Origin: an uncultured Ferrovibrio sp.
GTDB lineage: Bacteria; Pseudomonadota; Alphaproteobacteria; Ferrovibrionales; Ferrovibrionaceae
DNA: 64,000 nt
Direction: 5' to 3'
NCBI RefSeq assembly: GCF_937960835.1
Contig: NZ_CALGPC010000015.1
Coordinates: 62,001 to 126,000, forward strand
A program made the translations under genes and the position numbers. Below the pieces are notes generated by a model. That model was not told the origin of the DNA. It searched no databases and saw only the letters and a program-made list of their open reading frames with translations. This document shows, piece after piece, positions 7,928-16,125 of the stretch (positions are counted from its first letter, which is position 1; each line of letters opens with the position of its first letter).

Positions 7928-8694
7928 TAGGGTTTTCGCGCGAGGATGAACAAACGCCGGAAAGGAAACAGCGTTCGGCCATCAGCCTCCTTCGGATAAG
8001 CGGCCGTAACGCGGCGGCGATAATCAGCTTCGAAATCGCCACGTTCAGCCTCGTCCAGCCGATCCAGGAACTGCTTCAGCCAGGTGCCCTTGGTGTATTC
8101 CGCCACCGGATTGTCACCTGACAACACCTGCAGATACTCGGTTTCCCATATATCGAGACTGGCAACATGCCCCTGCAGCAAGCGCCAGTAAAATTGCGGC
8201 TCATGCACCGGATTGCACCTCAGATGCGGCTCCAGCCGCGCACGCCAAGGCCCCTGTTCGATGGTCTCGACAATGCTGGTATGGGATGGTGCGTTGAAAT
8301 TGCGCGGCATCTGGACAGCGAGCCAACCTCCCGGCGCGAGCGCATCCAGCAAACCGGGCAGCAACGTGTCATGGCCGTCCAGCCAATGCAGGGCGGCATT
8401 GGAATACAGCACGTCGACTGGCTGGTCGGGACGCCAGACGGAAATGTCGGCCTCAATGAATTCCGCCTCGGTGTAATCCTGCCGCGCCTTAGCCAGCATG
8501 GCTGCGGAGGAATCGACACCAATGAGTTTGGCGCCCCGCCAGCGCTGTAAAATCAGCGGCGTCAGATTGCCAGCGCCGCATCCCAGATCGACGACCCTTC
8601 TCGGTGCCACCACCGGAATCCGGGCCAGCAGATCAACGGCCGGCCGTAGACGCTCGCCGGCAAATTTCAGGTATTGCGTCGGGTCCCAAGTCAT
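7924..8694 (-). CDS. tam: Trans-aconitate 2-methyltransferase-like SAM methyltransferase
   Basis: A 256-residue class I SAM methyltransferase. It starts with the Tam signature MTWDPTQYLKFAGERLRPA, followed by motif I VVDLGCGAGNLT, the acidic end of beta 2 (GVDSS) and NAALHWLDGH. Tam methylates trans-aconitate, a spontaneous isomer of cis-aconitate that inhibits aconitase. The length matches E. coli Tam. The start at 8694 is chosen because the conserved N-terminus begins there, though no strong ribosome binding site precedes it. A related small-molecule methyltransferase is possible. Confidence 0.85.
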   Translation of the reverse strand: MTWDPTQYLKFAGERLRPAVDLLARIPVVAPRRVVDLGCGAGNLTPLILQRWRGAKLIGVDSSAAMLAKARQDYTEAEFIEADISVWRPDQPVDVLYSNAALHWLDGHDTLLPGLLDALAPGGWLAVQMPRNFNAPSHTSIVETIEQGPWRARLEPHLRCNPVHEPQFYWRLLQGHVASLDIWETEYLQVLSGDNPVAEYTKGTWLKQFLDRLDEAERGDFEADYRRRVTAAYPKEADGRTLFPFRRLFILARKPY

Positions 8695-8739
8695 GGAGAC
8701 TAGGCTAACCGAGGAAATGCCAACGACAAGGCCATACTT

Positions 8740-9246
8740 ATGAATTCTTCTCAAGCGATCTCTGCATATGCTCAACCGCTGGAGCTGACCGGCATGCGCG
8801 TACTGCCCGAACATATCGATGCCAACGGGCATATGAATGTCGGCTTTTACAACGTCATCTTCGATCAGGCGCTGGACAAATTCTTCGCACCCTTTGATCT
8901 CGACTGGTCTTATGTGAAGCGCACAAATCTATCGACCTTCGTGCTGGAAACCCATGTCTGCTATCTGCAGGAAGTCGTGGAAGGCGACGAGCTGCGCTTT
9001 ACGTTCCAGCTGCTTGGTCATGATGCCAAGCGTATTCACTATTTCATGAACATGTACCACGCCGAAAAGGGCTATCTGGCAGCCACCTCGGAGCAGATCC
9101 TGGTGCATGTTGATTTGAATACGCGCAAATCCTGCCCCTTCCTGCCCGAGCATCAGAAGCTGTTCGAAACGATATATGCAGGTCACAGCAAGCTGCCGCG
9201 CCCGCCGCAGGCCGGGCGCAGCATCAGCATGGTAAAGAAAAGCTGA
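8740..9246 (+). CDS. Thioesterase-like protein, hotdog fold
   Basis: A 168-residue acyl-CoA thioesterase of the hotdog superfamily, in the group that includes carnitine/betainyl-CoA thioesterases. The active-site region HIDANGHMNVGFYNVIFDQAL (residues 27-47) holds the conserved Asp-x-x-x-H-x-N pattern; the later strands (ETHVCYLQEVVEGDELRF, YFMNMYHAEKGYLAATSEQ) match the family. Substrate is not identifiable. It is divergent from tam by 45 bp and convergent with a small cupin gene. Confidence 0.8.
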   Translation: MNSSQAISAYAQPLELTGMRVLPEHIDANGHMNVGFYNVIFDQALDKFFAPFDLDWSYVKRTNLSTFVLETHVCYLQEVVEGDELRFTFQLLGHDAKRIHYFMNMYHAEKGYLAATSEQILVHVDLNTRKSCPFLPEHQKLFETIYAGHSKLPRPPQAGRSISMVKKS

Positions 9247-9534
9247 TTACAGCTTGATCTCGACCTCGACAAAGGCCATCGGCTTGGTGCCGACATTGAT
9301 GACGTCGTGGGCAACGCCTTTCGGGCGCGAGTAACTGCCGCCCGCCTGCATCTCGACGATGGTTTCTTTGCCGTCCTTGTCGATCAGCTTCATCGTAGCG
9401 TCGGTGAGATAGGTCACCGTGTAGGGATATTCGTGGACATGGAACCCGGTCGAGGCGCCGGGCGCAAAATCCCAACGGGTGATGCGCACCCGCTCATCGT
9501 CAGCCTGCTGGGTCGGTACTGCCTGGATCGTCAT
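9247..9534 (-). CDS. Small cupin-domain protein
   Basis: A 95-residue single-domain cupin. Motif 1 is visible as PGASTGFHVHEYPYTVTYL (the His-x-His pair and Tyr) and motif 2 as YSRPKGVAHDVINVG (His). Such proteins usually bind a metal and act as small enzymes or sensors; no substrate can be named. The ATG overlaps the 3' end of trmJ by 35 bp, and GGAG lies about 10 nt upstream, so the two genes may be co-transcribed. Confidence 0.75.
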   Translation of the reverse strand: MTIQAVPTQQADDERVRITRWDFAPGASTGFHVHEYPYTVTYLTDATMKLIDKDGKETIVEMQAGGSYSRPKGVAHDVINVGTKPMAFVEVEIKL

Positions 9535-10360
9535 TGCGTTTCGTCTCCGCTTGCCGGCGTTTTGACAATGGTGGCCGCAACGGGCGGCCCTGCGCAATGG
9601 ATTTCAGCATGCCGCGGAAGGTGCGCACCTCCTGACTGGCGAGCGGCACGCGCTGCAGCACGTTGCGCAGGTTGCGCAAAATCGCAGTGCGCTTGGGCTC
9701 GACGTTATGGAAGAAGCCAGACTGGTCCAGCTCATCCCGCAGATGCTCGAAAAGCCCCTGCAACTCCTCCTGTGAGGCAAAGCCTCCGCGCACAGTGTCC
9801 ATGCGGCTGGGCGGCGTATCGTCGGCCGCCTGGAACCATTCATAGCCGATCAGAAGTACGGCCTGGGCCAGATTGAGCGACGAGAAGCCGGGGTTGAGCG
9901 GTACGTTGATCGCCGCATGGGCAAGCGCGACGTCTTCGTTATCAAGGCCTGTGCGTTCACGGCCGAACAGGATTCCGACGCGATAGCCTTCCGCCTCCTC
10001 AGCACGGATACGGCGCGCCACCTCGCGCGGCGTGACGACTTCCTTCATCAAGTCGCGATGCCGGGCAGTGGTGGCATAGACGCGATGCAGATCCGCCACG
10101 GCCTCTGCCGTGCTGGAGAATACGCTGACGGCATCCAGCACCGGGTCGGCCTTGCTGGCCAGCACATAGGCCGCCGGATTCGGCCAACCATCGCGCGGAT
10201 TGACCAGGCGCAGTTCGGTGATGCCGCAATTCAGCATGGCGCGCGCGGCGGCACCGATATTCTCACCCAGTTGCGGCTCGACCAGTACGATCACCGGGCC
10301 GCGGCGCAGTGGCCCTGGCGGCGCGAGCTTGCCAAGCTTCGGTCGCGGTGTAACGGCCAT
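9500..10360 (-). CDS. trmJ: tRNA (cytidine/uridine-2'-O-)-methyltransferase TrmJ
   Basis: A 286-residue SPOUT methyltransferase that 2'-O-methylates position 32 of tRNA. The three SPOUT motifs are clear: VIVLVEPQLGENIGAAARA with NCGITELRLVNPRDGWPN (residues 23-60), GILFGRERTGLDNEDV, and INVPLNPGFSSLNLAQAV, the knot region that binds SAM. The start at 10360 lies 7 nt after the cimA stop. The C-terminal extension after residue 170 (EPKRTAILRNLRNVLQR) is the usual helical tail. It is the last but one gene of a minus-strand run nadE-gltX-cimA-trmJ. Confidence 0.92.
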   Translation of the reverse strand: MAVTPRPKLGKLAPPGPLRRGPVIVLVEPQLGENIGAAARAMLNCGITELRLVNPRDGWPNPAAYVLASKADPVLDAVSVFSSTAEAVADLHRVYATTARHRDLMKEVVTPREVARRIRAEEAEGYRVGILFGRERTGLDNEDVALAHAAINVPLNPGFSSLNLAQAVLLIGYEWFQAADDTPPSRMDTVRGGFASQEELQGLFEHLRDELDQSGFFHNVEPKRTAILRNLRNVLQRVPLASQEVRTFRGMLKSIAQGRPLRPPLSKRRQAETKRNDDPGSTDPAG

Positions 10361-10367
10361 GCCTAGA

Positions 10368-11978
10368 TCAGCCGCGCGCAGCGGGAGCACCGTCGCGCAG
10401 CAGCTTCCACTGGATGGAGTCCATCAGCGCCACGAAGGCAGCATCCACGATATTGGGCGAAACGCCCACCGTGAACCAGCGATTCCCCTGCCCGTCAGCA
10501 GATTCGATCATCACGCGAGTAGTCGCCTCGGTGCCGCCATTGAGGATGCGCACCTTGAAGTCAGCTAGACGCAGGTCATCGAGATATTTCTGATAGCGGC
10601 CGAGATCCTTACGCAATGCGCGATCCAACGCGTTCACAGGACCGTTGCCTTCAGCGACCGAGAACAACGTATCGCCATCCACTTCCACCTTCACCGTGGC
10701 TTCGGATACGGTAACCAGCTGACCGCGGGCGTTGAACCGGCGCTCGACCATCACCCGGAAACTGCGGACTTTGAAATATTCCGGCAACTGCCCCAACGTG
10801 CGGCGGGCTAATATCTCGAAGCTTGCCTCGGCGCCATCGTAGGAATAGCCCTCGGCCTCGCGCTGTTTCACATCTTCCAGCAGCAGATTAAGGCGGCTAT
10901 CATTCGGATCGTATTCGATGCCGGCCTCGTTGAGACGCACCAGAAGATTGGAGCGGCCCGCCTGATCGGAGATCAGAATGCGCCGCTGGTTACCGACCGT
11001 CTCAGGCGGGATATGTTCGTAGGTGCGCGGATCCTTCATCACCGCCGAAACATGCAGCCCGCCCTTATGGGCAAAGGCCGAGGCGCCGACATAGGCGGCA
11101 TGGCGGTTCGGCGCACGGTTGAGCAATTCGTCCAGCACCCGGGATGTCGCCGTCAGATGCGTCAGATCCTGATCGCTAAGACCGATATCGATATTTTCGG
11201 CGAACCAGGGCTTGAGCATCAGCGACGGGATCAGCGCGATCAGATTGGCATTGCCGCAGCGCTCGCCCAAGCCGTTCAACGTGCCCTGGACCTGCCGCAC
11301 ACCGGCCTTCACCGCGGCGAGGCTGTTGGCTACCGCATTCTCGGTGTCGTTATGGGTATGGACGCCGAGATAATTACCGCTACCCAGCTTGGAGACCACT
11401 TCGCCTACGATGCGTTCGATCTCATGGGGCATGGTGCCGCCATTGGTGTCGCACAGCACGGCCCAGCGCGCGCCCGCATCCAAGGCAGCCTTGATGCATT
11501 CAAAGGCATACTGCGGATTGGCCTTGTAGCCATCGAAGAAATGCTCAGCGTCAAACATTGCTTCGCCGAATTTCTCTTTGGCAGCGGCGATGCTGTCGGT
11601 AATCAAGTCGATATTCTCGGCCTTGCCGATGCCTAGCGCCACTTCGACCTGGAAATCCCAGCTCTTGCCGACCAGGCAGGCAGCATCGGCCTTGGCATCG
11701 AAAATGGCGGCAAGTCCCGGATCGTTCGCCACCGAACGGCCCGGCCGACGCGTCATGCCGAAGGCAACGAACTTGGCGCGCTTCAGCGGCGGCTTGGCAG
11801 AGAAAAACTCCGTGTCGGTAGGATTGGCGCCCGGCCAGCCGCCTTCAACATAGGCAACACCGAGCTTGTCCAGCGCCTTGGCAATAATGCGCTTATCCTC
11901 GACCGAAAAATCCACGCCTTGCGTCTGCGCACCGTCGCGCAGCGTCGTGTCGAAGAGATAAACGCGATCCTTAGCCAT
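10368..11978 (-). CDS. cimA: (R)-citramalate synthase
   Basis: CimA condenses pyruvate and acetyl-CoA to (R)-citramalate, giving a threonine-independent route to isoleucine. The 536-residue length matches the CimA family. The N-terminal TIM barrel starts LFDTTLRDGAQTQGVDFS and contains the divalent metal motif HTHNDTENA, followed by NGLGERCGNANL. The C-terminal part (about 400-530, GNRWFTVGVSPNIVDAAF) is the regulatory LeuA-dimer domain where isoleucine feedback is expected. The family resembles 2-isopropylmalate synthase, but the early GGWPGANPTD segment is characteristic of the citramalate synthase subfamily. Confidence 0.92.
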   Translation of the reverse strand: MAKDRVYLFDTTLRDGAQTQGVDFSVEDKRIIAKALDKLGVAYVEGGWPGANPTDTEFFSAKPPLKRAKFVAFGMTRRPGRSVANDPGLAAIFDAKADAACLVGKSWDFQVEVALGIGKAENIDLITDSIAAAKEKFGEAMFDAEHFFDGYKANPQYAFECIKAALDAGARWAVLCDTNGGTMPHEIERIVGEVVSKLGSGNYLGVHTHNDTENAVANSLAAVKAGVRQVQGTLNGLGERCGNANLIALIPSLMLKPWFAENIDIGLSDQDLTHLTATSRVLDELLNRAPNRHAAYVGASAFAHKGGLHVSAVMKDPRTYEHIPPETVGNQRRILISDQAGRSNLLVRLNEAGIEYDPNDSRLNLLLEDVKQREAEGYSYDGAEASFEILARRTLGQLPEYFKVRSFRVMVERRFNARGQLVTVSEATVKVEVDGDTLFSVAEGNGPVNALDRALRKDLGRYQKYLDDLRLADFKVRILNGGTEATTRVMIESADGQGNRWFTVGVSPNIVDAAFVALMDSIQWKLLRDGAPAARG

Positions 11979-11993
11979 TGCCTTATCCAGTCG

Positions 11994-13316
11994 TTACTCG
12001 CCCCGCAGGCGCACCAAGGCACGCTCTCGCCCGATCAGGGGCAGCAGGGGTGCCATTTCGGGCCCCTTGTCGCGTCCGGTCAAGGCCAAACGCAGCGGAT
12101 GGAACAGCGCCCTGCCCTTCACGCCGGCCTTGGCCGAAACGGCCTGGGTCCAGCCCTTCCAGGTGCCGGTATCCCAAGGCTCCGGCGGAAGCGTCTCGAT
12201 GGCGGCCTGCACCACCGCCTGATCCTCGATCGCCGGCGTGATCCGCCCCTGCACGACAGACCACCAATCGGCGGCCTCCGCCAGTTTGGAGATATTGCCA
12301 CGGATGGCGAGCCAGAAGGCTTCCGTCGCGCCCTCCGGCAGACGGTCGCGGACGGCGGCGAAGTCCGTCATATGCAAAATCTTCGCATTCAGAAGATCGA
12401 GTTCATGCGGATCGAGGCGTGCCGGTGCGCGGCTGAATCGCCCCAGATCGAAACCGGTAACCAGATCCTCCGGCCGCAGATGCGGCTCCACCGGATCGGC
12501 CGAGCCGAGCCGGGCCAGCAGGCTGTTCAGCGCCATCGGCTCATATCCCTGCTCGCGCAGATCCTTCAGGCTGAGCGAACCAATACGCTTGGAAAGCCCC
12601 GCCCCTTCGGCATCCAGTAGCCAGGAGAAATGCCCGAAGACCGGCACGGCATATCCCAGAGCCTGGAAAAGCTGGATCTGCGCGGCTGTATTGGTGACGT
12701 GGTCTTCGCCGCGGATGATATGAGTGATGCCGAGATCGCCGTCATCGACGACGGACGACAAGGTATAGAGCGGATAGCCATCGGAACGGATCAGCACCGG
12801 ATCGCTCAACGACGCCATGTCGATCTCAACCCGGCCATGAATCAGGTCGTCCCACGCAACGACGCCCGGATCCAGCTTGAAGCGCCAATGCGGCTTGCGA
12901 CCTTCGGCTTCCAGTCTTTTGCGATCCTCATCCGTCAACTTCAGCGCGGCGCGATCATAGACTGGTGGCTTGCGCTGACTGAGCTGCACCTTGCGGCGAA
13001 GCTCCAGTTCCTCTGCCGTCTCGTAGCAGGGATAAAGCCGGCCACTGGCCTTCAGCTTCTCGGTCGCGGCTCTGTAAAGAGCGAAGCGGTCAGACTGGCG
13101 CGCGAAGCGATCCCAGGTCAACCCAAGCCAGCGCAGATCGGCCTCAATGCCTTCGGCAAATTCCTGCGTCGACCGTTCGGTGTCGGTGTCGTCGAGGCGC
13201 AACAGGAAGCTGCCGCCATTCTTGCGGGCGAACAGCCAGTTGAGCAAAGCGGCGCGTGCATTGCCGACATGCAGCCAGCCTGTGGGGCTCGGCGCGAAAC
13301 GGACGGCTATGGTCAT
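11994..13316 (-). CDS. gltX: Glutamyl-tRNA synthetase
   Basis: A 440-residue class I synthetase. The HIGH-like motif is visible in RFAPSPTGWLHVGNAR (residues 6-21) and the KMSKS-like motif as LSKRIGS, after HFSWLLDAEGAG. It attaches Glu to tRNA(Glu), and in Alphaproteobacteria a paralogue often handles tRNA(Gln) for later amidation. The LSKRIGSLSL form and the short length resemble the second GluRS copy common in this class, so a specialised role is possible. Its ATG overlaps the nadE stop by 4 bp (ATGA), indicating coupling. Confidence 0.93.
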   Translation of the reverse strand: MTIAVRFAPSPTGWLHVGNARAALLNWLFARKNGGSFLLRLDDTDTERSTQEFAEGIEADLRWLGLTWDRFARQSDRFALYRAATEKLKASGRLYPCYETAEELELRRKVQLSQRKPPVYDRAALKLTDEDRKRLEAEGRKPHWRFKLDPGVVAWDDLIHGRVEIDMASLSDPVLIRSDGYPLYTLSSVVDDGDLGITHIIRGEDHVTNTAAQIQLFQALGYAVPVFGHFSWLLDAEGAGLSKRIGSLSLKDLREQGYEPMALNSLLARLGSADPVEPHLRPEDLVTGFDLGRFSRAPARLDPHELDLLNAKILHMTDFAAVRDRLPEGATEAFWLAIRGNISKLAEAADWWSVVQGRITPAIEDQAVVQAAIETLPPEPWDTGTWKGWTQAVSAKAGVKGRALFHPLRLALTGRDKGPEMAPLLPLIGRERALVRLRGE

Positions 13317-14986
13317 TTCGGTAAATCTCGGAAGGCGTTGGTAATCGGATAGCGCCGGTCGCGGCCGAAACCGCGCGGTGTTATCTTCACGCCGGGCGGC
13401 GCCTGGCGGCGCTTATACTCGGCGATGTACAGCAGATGCTGTACGCGACGGACGACATCCTCCGGCTGTCCTGCCGCGACGATCTCGCGCACCGGCATTT
13501 CCTTCTCCACCAGCATCTCGAGTATGGCATCGAGCTGCTCGTACGGCGGCAGGCTGTCCTGGTCGGTCTGGTTCTCGCGTAGTTCCGCGCTGGGCGCACG
13601 CTCAATGATGCTGGGCGGGATTACGATCCCCGCAGGGCCAAGGCTCTCCAGCGGCCGGTTGACATTGCGCCAATGCGACAATTCATAGACCGTCATTTTG
13701 TAGACGTCTTTCAGGACGGAGTAGCCGCCACACATGTCGCCATAAAGCGTGGCGTAGCCGACCGACATCTCGGACTTGTTGCCGGTAGTCAACACCATAT
13801 GGCCAAACTTGTTGCTGAGCGCCATCAGGATGACACCCCGGATGCGCGACTGCAGATTCTCTTCCGTGATGTCCGGCTTGGTGCCTTTGAAGGCTTCGCT
13901 CAGCATGCCATCGAAAGCCTGATAGGCCGGCTCAATCGGGATCGTCTCATATGGAACGCCCAATGCATTCGCGCAGGCGGCGGCATCGTCGAGGCTGCGT
14001 TGTGAGGTGTATTTCGACGGCAGCATGACGCAGCGCACCCGCTGCGGCCCCAGAGCATCGACTGCAACAGCAGCGGAAAGCGCAGAGTCGATACCGCCGG
14101 ACAGTCCCAGCACCACGCCGGGAAACTTATTGCGGTTCACATAATCACGCAGACCAACCACCATGGCCTGATAGATGCTGGCCAAACGATCTAAAGGTTC
14201 TGCGATTTTGCCCTTCTCGCAGATCCAGCCATCGTTGCCGCGATACCATTCGGTGAATGCGATATCCTCAATGAAATCGGGCTGCCGCGCTGCCAGACTG
14301 TGGTCGGCGTTAATAGCAAAGCCACCGCCGTCGAAAACCAGCTCATCCTGGCCACCGATACGGTTCACATAGAGAAGCGGTAGGCCGGTCTCGACCACGC
14401 GCGCCACCCCAAGCGGCAGGCGCTGATCCCACTTGTTGACCTCGAAGGGCGAGCCGTTCGTCACCAGCAGAATCTCGGCGCCGGTTTCGGCCAGACATTC
14501 CGCAACATCCGGCTGCCACATATCCTCACAGATCATTACGCCGAGACGCACCCCGCGGAATGGCAGCGGACCGGGCAGCGGGCCCGGCGTGAAGACGCGC
14601 TTTTCGTCGAAGACGCCGTAATTCGGCAATTCGTGCTTGTGGCGCACGCCGACGACCTGTCCGCCATCCAGCAGCACGACCGAATTGTAGAGTTTGCCAT
14701 TCTCCCGCCAGGGCGTACCCACCAGCATGGCGGGGCCGCTATCGGCCGTCTGAGCCGCCAGTTCGCGGATAGCGGCTTCGCAGGCCTCCTGCACTGAGGG
14801 CCGCAGCACCAGGTCCTCCGGCGGATAGCCGACGATCGCCAGTTCCGGATAAATCACCAGATCCGCCCGCGCCTCGGCGGCCCGGGCACGCGCCTGTTCG
14901 ATCAGACGGCGATTGCCAAGGATGTCGCCCATGGCCGCGTTGATCTGGGCCGAGGCTATTCTGAGACGGTCTGGAGCAGCGGACAT
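13313..14986 (-). CDS. nadE: Glutamine-dependent NAD+ synthetase
   Basis: This 557-residue enzyme amidates nicotinate adenine dinucleotide to NAD+. The N-terminal half is a nitrilase-fold glutaminase with Glu in YPELAIVGYPPEDL, a Lys in RHKHELPNYGVFDE and the nucleophilic Cys in VMICEDMWQPD. The C-terminal half is the synthetase with the ATP P-loop GLSGGIDSALSAAV and TTGNKSEMSVGYATLYGD. The two-domain form allows glutamine as nitrogen source. It heads the run nadE-gltX-cimA-trmJ and overlaps gltX by 4 bp. Confidence 0.95.
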   Translation of the reverse strand: MSAAPDRLRIASAQINAAMGDILGNRRLIEQARARAAEARADLVIYPELAIVGYPPEDLVLRPSVQEACEAAIRELAAQTADSGPAMLVGTPWRENGKLYNSVVLLDGGQVVGVRHKHELPNYGVFDEKRVFTPGPLPGPLPFRGVRLGVMICEDMWQPDVAECLAETGAEILLVTNGSPFEVNKWDQRLPLGVARVVETGLPLLYVNRIGGQDELVFDGGGFAINADHSLAARQPDFIEDIAFTEWYRGNDGWICEKGKIAEPLDRLASIYQAMVVGLRDYVNRNKFPGVVLGLSGGIDSALSAAVAVDALGPQRVRCVMLPSKYTSQRSLDDAAACANALGVPYETIPIEPAYQAFDGMLSEAFKGTKPDITEENLQSRIRGVILMALSNKFGHMVLTTGNKSEMSVGYATLYGDMCGGYSVLKDVYKMTVYELSHWRNVNRPLESLGPAGIVIPPSIIERAPSAELRENQTDQDSLPPYEQLDAILEMLVEKEMPVREIVAAGQPEDVVRRVQHLLYIAEYKRRQAPPGVKITPRGFGRDRRYPITNAFRDLPK

Positions 14987-15106
14987 GGTGCAGCCACGTG
15001 GGAGGGTATGACTTAACCTTACGGCAGGCTTATCTCAATAGCCGCCCCAGTTTACAGTCCCCGGCGGCGCGTTAGATAGCCCCGCAGCATAAAAAGGGAG
15101 ACCTCG

Positions 15107-16117
15107 ATGACCGGGAAAAATACTCAAGTCCTGATGAAACAACACCCCAAGGGTTGGGTTACCGAGCAGGATTTCGAGATCGTCGAGCGGGATATCCCGA
15201 AGCCCGGACCGGACCAGGTGCTGGTCCGCAACATCTATCTCTCCCTCGATCCCTATATGCGCGGCCGGATGGACCCGGTGCGCAGCTATGCGGCCCACCT
15301 GAACCCCGGCGACCTGATGGGGGGCGGCACGGTTGGCGAGGTGATCGAGAGCCATGTCCCTGGCCTGCCGGTCGGCACCTATGTGAACGGCATGCTGGGC
15401 TGGCAGGCCTATGGGGTTGCGACGGCCGACCAGTTGCGCGTGCTAGATCCCAAGGTGGCGCCGATCTCCACCTCGCTGGGGGTGCTGGGAATGCCGGGCT
15501 GCACCGCCCATTATGGCCTGCTGGAAATCGGGCAGCCCAAACCGGGCGAAACGGTCGTGGTCTCAGCGGCCTCCGGCGCGGTTGGTTCCGTCGTCGGCCA
15601 GATCGCCAAGATCAAGGGATGCCGCGTGGTCGGCATCGCCGGCGGCAAGGCAAAATGCGATTACGTGGTGAATGAGCTCGGCTTCGATGCCTGCATCGAC
15701 TACAAGGCCGAGGACTTCAAGGAGCGCTTCAAGGAAGCAACGCCCGATCGCGTCGACGTCTATTTCGAGAATGTCGGTGGCGAAGTGATGGAGACGGTGT
15801 TCGGACGGCTGAATGCTTTCGCCCGCATCGCCATCTGCGGTCTGATCTCACAATATAACGGTCAGCCCTACCCCTTTACGGGGATGCGCCACGTGCTCGT
15901 CAACCGTGCAAAAGTGCAAGGCTTCATCATTTCCGAGCATATGTCCTACTGGCCCGGCGCCATCACGGAGATGGCTGGCTGGATCCGCGAGGGTAAGCTG
16001 AAATACCGCGAGGATATTGCCGAAGGGCTGCGCAATGCGCCGAAAGCCTTCATCGGCATGCTAAGCGGCAAGAATTTTGGCAAACAGCTGGTGCGGATCG
16101 CGCCAGAGAAGCTTTAG
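15107..16117 (+). CDS. NADP-dependent MDR-family oxidoreductase (CurA/prostaglandin reductase type)
   Basis: A 336-residue zinc-independent medium-chain dehydrogenase/reductase. The N-terminus RNIYLSLDPYMRGRM is diagnostic of the leukotriene B4 dehydrogenase/CurA group, which reduces C=C bonds of enones with NADPH. The Rossmann glycine motif is AASGAVGSVVGQIAK (about residues 159-173), and FENVGGEVMETV follows. The ATG has AGGGAGA upstream. It stands alone and converges on the TRAP permease gene. Confidence 0.9.
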   Translation: MTGKNTQVLMKQHPKGWVTEQDFEIVERDIPKPGPDQVLVRNIYLSLDPYMRGRMDPVRSYAAHLNPGDLMGGGTVGEVIESHVPGLPVGTYVNGMLGWQAYGVATADQLRVLDPKVAPISTSLGVLGMPGCTAHYGLLEIGQPKPGETVVVSAASGAVGSVVGQIAKIKGCRVVGIAGGKAKCDYVVNELGFDACIDYKAEDFKERFKEATPDRVDVYFENVGGEVMETVFGRLNAFARIAICGLISQYNGQPYPFTGMRHVLVNRAKVQGFIISEHMSYWPGAITEMAGWIREGKLKYREDIAEGLRNAPKAFIGMLSGKNFGKQLVRIAPEKL

Positions 16118-16125
16118 GACAGGCT

